NCBI GenBank assembly: GCA_029262755.1
Contig: JAJCYU010000044.1
Span: 1 to 42,388, forward strand
Origin: Anaerolineae bacterium
GTDB taxonomy: Bacteria; Chloroflexota; Anaerolineae; Epilineales; Epilineaceae
Length of the DNA stretch: 42,388 nucleotides
Reading direction: 5' to 3'
Position numbers and translations under genes: made by a program. Shown here piece after piece: positions 7,715 to 17,300 of the stretch. The number at the start of each line of letters is the position of its first letter. Position 1 is the stretch's first letter. The notes under the pieces are model-generated. The model was not told the origin of the DNA. It saw nothing but the letters and a program-made list of their open reading frames with translations, and ran no database searches.

Positions 7715-9723
7715 CAGCCCTGCCCTCCATCACGGCTGTCTCGGTGGCCGAAGATGCGTTTGTATAACGGGTTGCGCGCGAGGAGCTCGTCGTGCGTGCC
7801 TTGATCGGCCAGCCGGCCGTTGTCCAAGATGAGGATGCGGTCCGCCCAGCGGATCTGGCTGAGGCGGTGCGTGATCAGCAGTGTCGTGCGACCCTCGAGC
7901 ACGCGGCGGATGGCCCCCTGGATCTTGTCCTCCGTGGCGCTGTCGATGGCGCTTGTGGAATCGTCCAGGATCAGGATGCGCGGGTCCGTGTTGAGCGCGC
8001 GTGCGATGGCCAGGCGTTGGCGCTGCCCACCAGAGAGCGTGGCGCCGCGCTCGCCGATCACCGTGTCGTAGCCTTCGGGCGTGTCGGTGATGAACTCGTG
8101 CGCTTGCGCTTCGTGGGCCGCCTTCTCGACCGCCTCCTGGTCGAGTACGCCGCGCGACGCGTGCGTCTCGCCGTTTTCGAGCGCGGTGCCGAGCGCATCT
8201 CCGAGCGGGACTCCATCCGTGCCCCCGTGGGCGTCGCCGGGCGTATCGCCGTGCGTATCGCCGCGCACCGTGCGGCCGAAGGCGATGTTTTCGCGGATCG
8301 GCCGCGAGAAGAGGAACACGTCCTGCTCGATGACCGAGATCTGGGAGCGCAGAGACGCCAGCGACCAATCGCGCACGTCGACGCCGTCGACCAGGACGCG
8401 TCCACCGCGCGTGTCGTAGATGCGCGACACGAGCTGTGTGAGCGTGGTCTTGCCGGAGCCGGCCTGCCCCACGATGGCGATGGTCTCGCCCGGCGCGGCG
8501 CGAAACGAGATGCCCTCGAGCACATCGCCGCCGTCCTCGTAGCCGAAGCGCACGTCCTCGAAGACGATCTCGCCCTGGATCGGCGCCGCGTGCCCGGAGA
8601 CGTTCTCGTCCATCTCGGTCTCGGCCGAGATCAGCTCCAGGATGCGTTCGGCGCCCGCCACGCCCATCTGGACGAGAGTGAAAGTGAAGATGGAGATAAA
8701 GGCGGGAAAGCGCAGGATACCCATCAAGCCGACGTATGCGATGAGCTCGCCCACCGTGATGTCGCCGGCCTCCACAAGCACGACCCCGTGGAGAAAGGCG
8801 CCGGCCAACGCGACGGACAGGATCAGCAGCGGCAGGTAGCGCGCCTGGATCTCGCCTTGTTCGACGAAGGCATCGCGGAAGTCGCGTGCGGCCGATTCGA
8901 ACTTCACCTTCTCCGCCGGCTCCTGCGCGGCTGCCTTCACGACCTCGATACCGGAAATCGTCTCGGCCAGTCCGGCGTTCATCCGGCCGAAGAGCATCCG
9001 TTGCCGTCCGGTCACCGGGTTGAGCTTGCGGGTGTAGCGGCGTAGGGCGAAGTAGAAGAGCACCGTGAAGGCCAAGGGCGCGGCCAGCAGCCGCACGTCG
9101 ATGAACGCGATGGCCACGATGGGGATGATCAAGCTCAAGAACGAGTCCAAGATCAGCGACACACCCGGGTTCATCATCGGGTTCAGCTGCCGCACGTCGT
9201 TGGTGGCGCGCGCCATGATGTCGCCCACGCGCTGCCGGTTGTGGAACGTCTGGCTCTTGCCGAGCAGGCTCACGTAGAGCTCGTCGCGGGCGTCACGCTC
9301 GAGGCGCTGGCCGAGGATCTCAACGGAGAAGGCGCTGCCAAGCTCCAGGAGGCCTTGGACGAGGATGATCGCAAGCAACGCGAGCGCAAGCTGCAGCAGG
9401 GCGGGTCCGGCGAGAGCCAACGCTTCCGCGGCCGATCCGGCGGCCGCAGAGCCCGCGGCTGATGCGGCCGCATCTCCCGCACCGCCCGCGCCGATCGTGG
9501 TGCGCACGAGGTCGAAGGCGCGCCCGGTCAGCCGCGGCACGCTTGCGCGCAGGACGCTCACCAAGAGCGTCGCGGCGACGAAGCCGATGGCGAAGTGGGG
9601 GTAGCGCAGCAGGTGCGACACGATCCAACGGACGGGGCCACGCCGATCGTAGGTATGGGCGTCCGCGAGGCGGAACTCGCTGCGGGCGACGGGTGCGTTC
9701 AGAGCATCGTTGGAGAGGGCCAT
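7714..9723 (-). CDS. ABC exporter half-transporter with degenerate ATPase site
   Basis: 669 residues. A six-helix exporter domain (about residues 30-350) is followed by an ATPase domain with Walker A GQAGSGKTT (about 418), canonical signature LSGGQRQRLAIARAL (about 561) and Walker B LILDDSTSAID (about 583). The catalytic Glu is replaced by Asp, marking the degenerate half of a heterodimer. Two unusual insertions stand out: an Ala/Gly-rich loop (about 75-110) after the first helix, and about 35 residues containing GDTHGDTPGDAH in the ATPase helical subdomain. The partner is the next gene (TGATG overlap). A promoter candidate lies at 9781-9810. The Shine-Dalgarno is weak. The pair resembles TmrAB/BmrCD-type exporters. 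Confidence 0.93.
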   Translation of the reverse strand: MALSNDALNAPVARSEFRLADAHTYDRRGPVRWIVSHLLRYPHFAIGFVAATLLVSVLRASVPRLTGRAFDLVRTTIGAGGAGDAAASAAGSAAAGSAAEALALAGPALLQLALALLAIILVQGLLELGSAFSVEILGQRLERDARDELYVSLLGKSQTFHNRQRVGDIMARATNDVRQLNPMMNPGVSLILDSFLSLIIPIVAIAFIDVRLLAAPLAFTVLFYFALRRYTRKLNPVTGRQRMLFGRMNAGLAETISGIEVVKAAAQEPAEKVKFESAARDFRDAFVEQGEIQARYLPLLILSVALAGAFLHGVVLVEAGDITVGELIAYVGLMGILRFPAFISIFTFTLVQMGVAGAERILELISAETEMDENVSGHAAPIQGEIVFEDVRFGYEDGGDVLEGISFRAAPGETIAIVGQAGSGKTTLTQLVSRIYDTRGGRVLVDGVDVRDWSLASLRSQISVIEQDVFLFSRPIRENIAFGRTVRGDTHGDTPGDAHGGTDGVPLGDALGTALENGETHASRGVLDQEAVEKAAHEAQAHEFITDTPEGYDTVIGERGATLSGGQRQRLAIARALNTDPRILILDDSTSAIDSATEDKIQGAIRRVLEGRTTLLITHRLSQIRWADRILILDNGRLADQGTHDELLARNPLYKRIFGHRDSRDGGQG
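8227..8262 (-). repeat. Three 12-bp tandem units coding GDT-x inside the ATPase domain
   Basis: Three adjacent 12-base units (8227-8238, 8239-8250, 8251-8262; the last two differ at one base) encode GDTH-GDTP-GDAH on the minus strand, about residues 488-499 of the ABC protein. A minisatellite-like expansion, probably a surface loop. Confidence 0.75.
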
Positions 9724-9780
9724 GGAATGTCCGAGGGGGCACTGCGCCTCCGAGGCGCACGTGATCGAAAAGGGCCGTCG

Positions 9781-9810
9781 ATCCTAACACAAATGTTCGA
9801 CACGATTCAA
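9781..9810 (-). promoter_or_regulatory. Candidate sigma-70-type promoter for the ABC exporter operon
   Basis: On the minus strand TTGAAT (9805-9810), an 18-base spacer and TAGGAT (9781-9786) lie about 58 bases before the ATG at 9723. The stretch is visibly AT-richer than its surroundings. Inferred by eye only. Confidence 0.4.
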
Positions 9811-9873
9811 GCAGCCGGCGGATCGAATCGCCACTCTTGCGACAGCCGACGAAGGCCGGCGTACCTCGCCCGA

Positions 9874-11061
9874 TCACCGCCCCGGACGTCGGCGCGACGG
9901 ATATTGGTAGTACTGCGCGGGGATCCGTCCGTTGTAGAGCTTGCGGCGGCGGCCGGCCTTGGCGCCGTAGGCCGCCTCGAATCCCTCGAGCGCGTTGATC
10001 ACGAACACGCTCCACGTCTCCCACGATCGCCACGTGCCGCCCAGCTCGCGCCACAATGCACGCAGCGCGTCTTGCTCGCCCATGCGCTCGCCCCACGGCG
10101 GGTTCGTCACGAGCACGCCGAAATCGTCCCACGGCTGCAGGTCGCGGACGTCCATCTGTTGGAAGCGGATACCGGCCCGCCCGCCCGCCCGGTCGCCGCG
10201 CTTGCCGCCGCGCTTTGCGTCGAGGCCCGCGCGCTCCGCGTTGACCAAGGCCAGCTGCACCATCGCCGGGTCGATATCGCTGCCCAGAATGTCCAAGGGT
10301 CGGTCGCGTTGGGCGCGATCGTCCGCCTCGGTGTAGGCGCGGGTCCAGGCATCGTCGCCGATCCACGGCCAGCCCTGGGACGCGAAGGAGCGCTGCAGGC
10401 CCGGGGCGATGTCGCGGCCGAGCAGGGCGGCCTCGATCGCGATGGTGCCGGAGCCGCAAAAGGGGTCGGCGAAGGGGCGATCATGACGCCAGAACGTCAA
10501 CTGCAGCAAGGTGGCCGCGAGCGTCTCTTTGATCGGCGATTCCCCGGCCTCCGCGCGGTAGCCGCGTCGGTGCAGCGCTTCGCCGCTCGTATCGAGCGAC
10601 AGGCCGGCGATGTCTTTGTGCAGCGCCACCTCGACACGGTACATCGGACCGGATTCGTCTTCGGGGATCACCGCGTCGCGGTAGCCGTGCGCGCTGCGCA
10701 AGCGCTCGACGATCGCCTTCTTCACGATGGATTGGCAGGCCGGCACGCTGTGCAGCGTGGACCCGCTCGAGCGGCCGATTACGGGAAAGGAGCCACCGCG
10801 CGGAATCCACTCTTCCCACGGCAGCGCCTTCGTGCCCTCGAAGAGATCGTCGAAGGTCGTGGCCGGGAATTCGCCCGCGAGGAGCTTCACCCGCTCTGCG
10901 CTGCGCAGCCAGAGGTTGGCGCGCGGTATGTCGGCCGCGGCGGCGGCGAAGCGCACCTGGCCGTTGGCGCCCTTCGCATCGTAGCCCAGGGCGCGCAGCT
11001 CGCGCGTGACGACCGCCTCCACACCCATGGCGGCGGTCGCGATGAGCGTGAGATCGCTCAT
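9874..11061 (-). CDS. rlmL: THUMP-domain RNA guanine-N2 methyltransferase (RlmL/YpsC family)
   Basis: 395 residues, the usual length of the stand-alone RlmL/YpsC family (COG0116) that methylates guanine in 23S rRNA; the exact target is inferred from the family. The N-terminal part (about residues 1-160) has the ferredoxin-like plus THUMP RNA-binding arrangement, starting LIATAAMGVEAVVTREL. The linker LHRRGYRAEAGESPIKETLAA is diagnostic for the family. The catalytic domain shows DPFCGSGTIAIEA (about 198, SAM binding), ILGSDIDPAMVQLA and the base-binding NPPWGERMG (about 318). An insertion rich in Arg and Gly (DAKRGGKRGDRAGGRAG) lies before FQQMDVRDL. The ATG follows GAGGAGG with good spacing. 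It is transcribed toward the ABC genes, 150 bases away, probably as a separate unit. Confidence 0.92.
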   Translation of the reverse strand: MSDLTLIATAAMGVEAVVTRELRALGYDAKGANGQVRFAAAAADIPRANLWLRSAERVKLLAGEFPATTFDDLFEGTKALPWEEWIPRGGSFPVIGRSSGSTLHSVPACQSIVKKAIVERLRSAHGYRDAVIPEDESGPMYRVEVALHKDIAGLSLDTSGEALHRRGYRAEAGESPIKETLAATLLQLTFWRHDRPFADPFCGSGTIAIEAALLGRDIAPGLQRSFASQGWPWIGDDAWTRAYTEADDRAQRDRPLDILGSDIDPAMVQLALVNAERAGLDAKRGGKRGDRAGGRAGIRFQQMDVRDLQPWDDFGVLVTNPPWGERMGEQDALRALWRELGGTWRSWETWSVFVINALEGFEAAYGAKAGRRRKLYNGRIPAQYYQYPSRRRPGR

Positions 11062-11090
11062 GGGCGCCTCCTCGCGGTAGGCGGCAGGCC

Positions 11091-11120
11091 GAGGGCCGCC
11101 GGCGAGATCCGGCGGCCCTC
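11091..11120 (-). terminator. Perfect 12-bp hairpin after the PNGase-like gene
   Basis: GAGGGCCGCCGG (11091-11102) and its exact reverse complement (11109-11120) are separated by a 6-base loop. It lies 30 bases after the stop at 11150 and before the ribosome binding site of the rRNA methyltransferase. No T-run follows on either strand, so it would be a strong stem without a classic U-tract. It could attenuate read-through or protect the mRNA end. Confidence 0.55.
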
Positions 11121-11149
11121 ACATTGCGCCATGCCCGCGGCGAGCGCGC

Positions 11150-13798
11150 TTATGGGCGCACGCCGACGCGGTCGATCCAAGCCCAGCTGTTGTACGTGTC
11201 ATTCGGCTGCGCGAGCTCGATGCGCAGCGTGATCTCCTGGCCACGCCAACGGGATACGTTGATTGCGGTCTCCGCCCAGCCGGCGTCGAAGGCCGTGCCC
11301 GCCTCGTGGTCGGTAGGCGCGCCGACCCGAGCGATGCGCTCGCCGTCTACGTGGACGTCCAACGTGTCGCCCTCGGTCAGCGTGTCGCCTTCACCGGAGG
11401 TGATCGGCTCATGCGTGACGAGGCGGCGCATGAACACCGCTCGTGCGCCTCGTGTGTCCGGCACGCGGAAGGTCTGCTCGACCCACGCCGAGCCCGTGGT
11501 GAGTCCGCCGGTGGACGCCGCGCCGAGACTCGGGTCGCCGAGCTGCATCGCGAAGTTGCCGAAGGGCGTGACCGGGGTACCGGCATCGTCGGTGCCGGAG
11601 GCGATCGTGCTCGCGAGCTCACCGCCCATGGCCCAGCCTGCGTCGCCCTGCTCGAAGCCGGGGTTGGTCACGATGCTTGCGGGATGGTCGAGCGCGTCTT
11701 TCACGTCGGCGCCGGTAATGGCTAGCGGCAGGTCCGCCCAACTCGGGCTGCTGTCGTAGGGCCCATGGAAGACGACGTAGCTGAACATGTCGATGCGGCC
11801 GGGGAAGTTGGAGCGGTCGGCGTCCGGCAACGGGATCGGGTCCGGGTCCAGGCCGTTGAAGAGGCCGCGGTAGGTGATCTCGTTGAGCCCGCCTTCCATG
11901 TCCAGTTCGTCCGTGATGTCGACTTTCCACGGCGGCACGTCCAGGCCCGGACACCAGCCGCCGCGTCCGTAGATCCACGTGCCGGCCTGATTGGGGGTCA
12001 CGCCGATGTTGGACATATTGGCGCAGCCTAAGTCCGTTCCTGCCGTGGGGTGGTCTTTGACGTGCGCCGCGTTGCCGTTGACGGCGAAGTGGTGCGTGTG
12101 GTTGCAGAACTCGGCGCAGTTGGCCTCGTCGTCCCCCCAGCCGTGGCCGCTGATCAGGGCCACGATCTCGACCCGCTCCGCCCAATCCGGCACCGTGAAG
12201 CGGTAGGGGCGGTAGCGCGTGTTGTAGTCGGGGTTGAAGGCGCCGCCGGTGAACATCATCCGCGCTTCCCGTGGCGCAGCGCCCTTGCCGCGCGACGAGA
12301 GCCGGAAGTGCATATCGAGCTTGTAGCGTTGCTGGGTGTAGAAGCCGATGCGCCGCGTGCCGCCCTCGTGCAGGTAGGCCAGCACGTGGCTGATGTCGGT
12401 CACCCAACGGCCGCCGCTCCAATAGGGCGTGATCCAGCGTCCGATCTCCTGCCCACAACGGTTCGTGTTGTCCTGCTCGCACAGATACATGTGGACCAGG
12501 TAGTCCCAGGCCGGACAGTTGCCCTTGCGGTTGTCAGGGCAGCTCATCGTCAGATCGACCTCGAGCGTGTCGTATTCGCGCATCGTCGCCGCGTCGGGGA
12601 ACGCAACCTCGACGTAGCTACGCTTGCCCGCCCAACCCGGATCGTCGGCCCATTCGTCCTCGAAGACCGGAATCTCGAGCACGTCGAACTCGACCGCATC
12701 CGCGGCAAGCTGCAGCTCTCGCTCGTGCTCAAAGCGCATGTGCTGTGCCTCGTAGGCGATGTTGCGGAAGATGCCGATGTCCTCCCACGGGAAGGGGATC
12801 GTGCCGAACTCACGGGCCTGGCCGGCCTGGTTGATGGCCCACGCTTCCACGCCGACGGGGAGCCCCGTGATCGTGACGGTAACCGGCGAGCCCGCGAGCA
12901 GCGGCTCGCGCATGTCCAAACCGGGTTGGCGGTCGATCATGGTCGCCGGAATGCCGACGTTGCCGCTGCCGGCCATGCGCACTTTGTCGCGGTCATCGCT
13001 AAAGATCAGCGCCGCCGTGGCACCATGTTTCTCCGCGTTCGCGCCCTTCTCCGTGAAGGCGCATACACCGCGTTCGATCAGCGCAATCTTCTCGTTGATA
13101 TCTTGTGCGGGCTCGTCGTCGGCGCAGGCCAACCCGTACCAGGCCGCCGTACCGGTAACGGGGCCCGAGTCGAGCAAGGAGGTTGCCCAGCCGGCATCCG
13201 TGACGCCGCGTGTCGTCACAGCACCACCGTCCCAGGACGCCTCGACGTCGGCCAAGATCGAGCCCCAATCGACGAGGATGTCCTGCCAGGTGTCGCTCGC
13301 CGCGAGCGGGTTGTCGACCACGTAGTGCACGTGGGCGGCGAGCGCGTCGCGCTTCCCGGCGTCGTCGATGGCCGCGATGGCGGGGTCGAGGCGGTCGCGG
13401 ATGGCCTGTAGATCGGCCATGCGCTCTTCCTCCGCGTCCGCGTAGGACGCGAAGACCCAATTCGTGCCGGGCGGCGTGAGCTCGATCAGGTGCGCGACGT
13501 CCGCGGCCCACATCTGGTCGGAGAAGGCGGAATAGGGGCTCTTGAACAGCAGCACCCAACTCTCGTCGGTCAGGGCGGGCCCGCCGACGACCGACTTGCC
13601 GCCGATGTTCAGGGTCGTGCCTTCGACCGTGGTCAGCTGGAGGGCGGGCACGGGGTCGCCGGGCAAGAGGCGCGCGGGCATGCCTTGGGCGTGTGACGCG
13701 GGGGCGGTGCCGGCCGAGCCGAGGAGCGCGACAAGCAGGGTGCCGGTGAGCACGAGCGCAGAGATTCTGCGCAGCGAATGGACATGGTTTGGCGCCAT
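11150..13798 (-). CDS. Secreted PA-domain / peptide-N-glycosidase F-like protein
   Basis: 882 residues. A signal peptide (about 1-38, ending SHAQG) is followed by a redoxin-like segment (PGDPVPALQLTTVEG, about 45-150) without a CxxC motif. A protease-associated (PA) domain follows (about 215-300, with IALIERGVCAFTEKGANA and ATAALIFSDD). The core (about 340-700) resembles PNGase F, which cleaves the Asn-glycan amide bond. NCPAWDYLVHMYLC (D432) plus EIGRWITPYW and WVTDISHVL match the N-terminal sandwich. ISGHGWGDDEANCAEFCNHTHHF (E563) matches the C-terminal sandwich. D432 and E563 are the likely equivalents of Asp60 and Glu206 of PNGase F; I could not place Glu118. The C-terminal TNPGFEQGDAGW domain (about 715-882) is a carbohydrate-binding-like jelly roll. 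GGAGG precedes the ATG. Activity is inferred and binding-only is possible. Confidence 0.82.
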   Translation of the reverse strand: MAPNHVHSLRRISALVLTGTLLVALLGSAGTAPASHAQGMPARLLPGDPVPALQLTTVEGTTLNIGGKSVVGGPALTDESWVLLFKSPYSAFSDQMWAADVAHLIELTPPGTNWVFASYADAEEERMADLQAIRDRLDPAIAAIDDAGKRDALAAHVHYVVDNPLAASDTWQDILVDWGSILADVEASWDGGAVTTRGVTDAGWATSLLDSGPVTGTAAWYGLACADDEPAQDINEKIALIERGVCAFTEKGANAEKHGATAALIFSDDRDKVRMAGSGNVGIPATMIDRQPGLDMREPLLAGSPVTVTITGLPVGVEAWAINQAGQAREFGTIPFPWEDIGIFRNIAYEAQHMRFEHERELQLAADAVEFDVLEIPVFEDEWADDPGWAGKRSYVEVAFPDAATMREYDTLEVDLTMSCPDNRKGNCPAWDYLVHMYLCEQDNTNRCGQEIGRWITPYWSGGRWVTDISHVLAYLHEGGTRRIGFYTQQRYKLDMHFRLSSRGKGAAPREARMMFTGGAFNPDYNTRYRPYRFTVPDWAERVEIVALISGHGWGDDEANCAEFCNHTHHFAVNGNAAHVKDHPTAGTDLGCANMSNIGVTPNQAGTWIYGRGGWCPGLDVPPWKVDITDELDMEGGLNEITYRGLFNGLDPDPIPLPDADRSNFPGRIDMFSYVVFHGPYDSSPSWADLPLAITGADVKDALDHPASIVTNPGFEQGDAGWAMGGELASTIASGTDDAGTPVTPFGNFAMQLGDPSLGAASTGGLTTGSAWVEQTFRVPDTRGARAVFMRRLVTHEPITSGEGDTLTEGDTLDVHVDGERIARVGAPTDHEAGTAFDAGWAETAINVSRWRGQEITLRIELAQPNDTYNSWAWIDRVGVRP

Positions 13799-13879
13799 GG
13801 GGCCTCCGAAACAGGCGGGCGCCTCGAGGGCGCGAGCGGGCGGTGGGGCGCGCGCGTTCGGCGCATGCGCACGAGGGCC

Positions 13880-13909
13880 GTTGTATCACGCACCGGGGGG
13901 AGCGGGCAA
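13880..13909 (-). promoter_or_regulatory. Candidate promoter for the PNGase-like gene
   Basis: On the minus strand TTGCCC (13904-13909), an 18-base spacer ending in TGA and TACAAC (13880-13885), i.e. a weak -10 with an extended TGn. It is about 80 bases before the ATG at 13798. Found by eye. Confidence 0.3.
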
Positions 13910-14312
13910 GGTTTGGGGGCTGCGGGCGCGGAAGTAATGCGCCGACTGGTCGCCCGTCGATAGTTCGAGCCGGCAGCCCCACCACCGCCCAGTCACTACA
14001 ACGTTAAGGATATGTTTCATGTACGCCTCCCCGTATCTTCGTGCACCCACTCACCGTTCTCTCAGAATGGGAACCCGGTGTGCGCCAAACGTCCCTTCCT
14101 GCCGTTAGGGATCGTGCGGGCACGGTGAGCCGCAGCTTCCGTGCACGCACCCGCCATCGGGTACCTCTTTAGATTGAACCGTCCATGTACCACTGCGCAC
14201 CATGTGTTGCTTTGCGTTGTCGTTCTAGGCTCCTGCGTCGTCCTCCCTCGCCGAGATTGAATTCCGCGAGCGTTGGCGATCACGAACCGAGCGATGGCGC
14301 CTGCCATTGTCC

Positions 14313-14320
14313 GAGGGGGA
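14313..14320 (+). promoter_or_regulatory. Ribosome binding site deciding the start of the giant DUF11 gene
   Basis: GAGGGGGA lies four bases before the ATG at 14325. The frame can be extended six codons to a TTG at 14307, but that would place this purine run inside the coding sequence. The start at 14325 also puts the signal peptide at residue 1. Confidence 0.6.
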
Positions 14321-14324
14321 CACG

Positions 14325-17300
14325 ATGATCTCACGCGCCTATTCCAGGCTCAACGCGCTCGCGTTGGGCGTTGCCGCTTTGGTGCTCGCCGCCACCGCGT
14401 TAGCAATGCTCGCGCCCGGCTCCGCCGCTGTATCCGCCGCACGGGTTGCGCCCGAGGGCGTGGACGCGCGGCCGCAGGCACCGGAGCGCGCCATGTTGGC
14501 CAGCGCGACCGAGGTCATCACCTATCGCCAGAACTTCCCGACCTTCTTGGTCTTCGGGGTCGAGGCGACGATCGACTGTGACGACACGGCCGTCCCGGGC
14601 GAGGATCCGGGCGCGTTCACGTGTACCTACACGGTCGAGAACGTCTCCGAGAATGAGATCTCCGGCACCTCGATCGAGTTCGAGGACCGCATTCAGCTCG
14701 CCGTCGACATCCAGGGCGCGGACTACGCGATTGCCGACGCGCGCGACTTCGTGGGCGACTGGCAGCACAACGGCACGATCTTCTCGACGCGACCGTTGGC
14801 GCCGGACGAGGTCGCTTCGTTCACCGTCGACTTCTACTTCCCGTCGGATGCAGCCGTCGAGAGCAACGGCCCCCTAGCGGCGACGGTCTTGGTCACGTCC
14901 GACGGCACCGACGATAACGAAGGCCTGCTCGGCGATCTGGACGTCCCCTTTACGTTCACGCCGCAGGCCTTGGTCGAGCTCGACAAGATCGTGCTCAACG
15001 ACGAGGCTTCGGCAGGCGCCTTCGTCCTATTCGAGCTGACCGCCTCCAACGACGGCCCCTCGGACGTCCGCGGAGCGAGCATCACCGATCTCTTGGCCGG
15101 ACAGCTTACCGGACAGGCGATCGTCGCGCCGGACCAGCTGACGGACTTCGACCTGGCCGCAAACGACATCGCCACCTTCGTCATCTCCGCGCAGTTGCCG
15201 GATACGGCGCCGCCGAACTCTACCTTCGGCAACACGGCCACGCTCACCGCACCGGGCGTCACGCTGGACGGCGCGAGCGTCACGACCGCCATGGTCGACG
15301 GCACCGTCGGCTTCGCCTTTCTGCCGCCCACCGACATGTCCATCGTGAAGTCGATCGCTCCACCGGGCACCATCACGCCGGGCGAGGACGTGACGTTCTT
15401 CTTGGACGTGACGAACAACGGGCCGCAGATTGCGCAGAACGTGGTGGTCAGCGACCAGCTCTACGACATTCCAAGCTTCCCCGGTGCGAGCTGCACGGGG
15501 CCCAATGATGACTGGACCAGCGGCGGCACGATCGTGCGCCGGCTGCGCGGCATGCCGATCGGCGCGACGGAGCGGATCACCTGTATATACAGTGTTCCGC
15601 CCGATGCGCATCAGGTGGCTAGCGGTACGCCCGTCAACGTGGCCTTCGTGGCCGCGTCCAACCCCGAGCCGGACGCTCCCGCGGCGGCCCGCGCCAACAA
15701 CAGCGTTTCGGTACCCGTGCCGCTGCAGGCCGAGTCCACCGTGGGCATCGACAAGACCCTGCTCAACAACCCTGTGCCGCCGGACGGCACGGCCTTCTTC
15801 GAGATCGCGGTCTGCAACGACGGCCCGTCCGACGTGGCGGGGCTGCGCGTTATCGACACACCCGGCACCAACCTCGACGCCCCGACGCTCATCTTGAGCC
15901 CGGACGTATCCGCGCCCGGCAGCCTGTACGTCCCGGCCGGCCAATGCCGCGACGCGATCGCGACCGCGCGCGTCTCCGATCCCGCGCCGCCCGGCGCCAG
16001 CTTCTCCAACCTCGCCGCGATCGACACCTCCGCCGTGCCCGCCAACCGCGGCCCCGGCTCCACGCTTGACCCGATCATCGTGCTCAGCCCGCCCGAGGCC
16101 GCCGCCACCGGCGAGGTGGGCCAGTTCCTGCCGCCGGTGGACCTAGAGCTCACCAAGCTGCCTTCGGCCGTCGTGGCCGGCGCCTCGGGTGAGGCCGTGG
16201 TCTTGCAGTTGACGAACCCGGTCGATTCAACCCTTGCCGAAGGCGTCATCATCAGCGAGCTCTTCCCCTTCGAAGCGGTCATCGAGAGCGTTTCGGGCCC
16301 CTACGTGGTCGATCAAGGCGGAACGCTCGTGCGCACGGCGCCGATGCCGCCGGACACCGTCGACGACATCGTGATCGTGTTCAGTGTTCACCCCGACACG
16401 CTCGAGGGCCCGGAGACCAACACGGCCGTCGCTACGTCGGACAACCCGGAGTCGGACCCCGCCGACAACATCGCGCAGGCGCCGATCCAGGTCTCGCGTG
16501 TCGTAGACCTCTCCATCGACAAGAGCGACCTCGTCGATCCGGTACGCGCCGGCGAGGTGGCCACCTACCTGATCCGCATCACCAACAACGGCCCGAGCAG
16601 TGTTTCCTCGGGCGAGATCGTCGTCATCGACACCCTGCGTCCCGCCGGCTTCGGTATCGAGTACGCCGGTGGCAGCCCGGAGTGCCTGGACACGCTGCCG
16701 ATCTGCACGATCCCACCCGCCGGCGGCCGCATCGAGCCCGGCGAGACCTACGACCTCGAGCTGGCCTTCCGCCTGCCGGATGACTTTGATCCGGCCAACG
16801 GGCCGTTGATGGATACCGCCAGCGCCTCGTGGCGCGGTCAGCCGCCGGTCGAGGCGACGGAGGAGACGGACGTCGTTCCCGGCTCGCGCGCCGACCTGCA
16901 CCTGATCAAGTTCGTCAAGCCCGACGAGCAGGTGGCGGCGGGCGAGACCTTCACCTACTCGCTCTTCGTGGACAACCTTGGCCCGCAGACGGCCTTCGAC
17001 CTCGTCCTCGAGGACACGATGGTCTCCAGCGGCAGCTACGACGTGCTGAGCATCGTCAGCGACAGCGGCGGCACGTGCAACCCCACCTCGGGCAGCTCCT
17101 CCGGCGTCAACAACAGCTTCGTCTTCAGCTGCACCCTGGCCAGCCTGCCCATCTTCGAGCGCTGGACGGTCACCGTGGTGGCCCAGGCCGACGAGGCGCA
17201 GGACGTCAACAACACGGCGCGGGTGTTCATGGACGACGACCTGCGTCCCGGCATCCCCGTGCCGGTGGATCCCAACCCGGACAACAACTACGTCGAGCGC

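Larger units (their letters stand above)
13799..14324. other. Divergent intergenic region before the giant-protein cluster
   Basis: About 525 bases between divergent starts. The middle part (about 13990-14060 and 14160-14290) is less GC-rich than the genes, as expected for promoters. A candidate promoter for the minus-strand gene is listed separately. For the plus-strand giant gene I found no convincing -35/-10 pair. The short frames here are not supported. No RNA gene or repeat was recognised. Confidence 0.5.

Noticed and set aside
5657-7804. 715-codon plus-strand frame
   Set aside because: Antisense of the ABC exporter gene; its translation is His/Asp/Glu/Arg-rich with no domain, and it has no ribosome binding site.
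14307-14309. TTG start for the giant protein, six codons upstream
   Set aside because: It would put the strong GAGGGGG ribosome binding site inside the gene; the ATG at 14325 fits spacing and signal peptide better.
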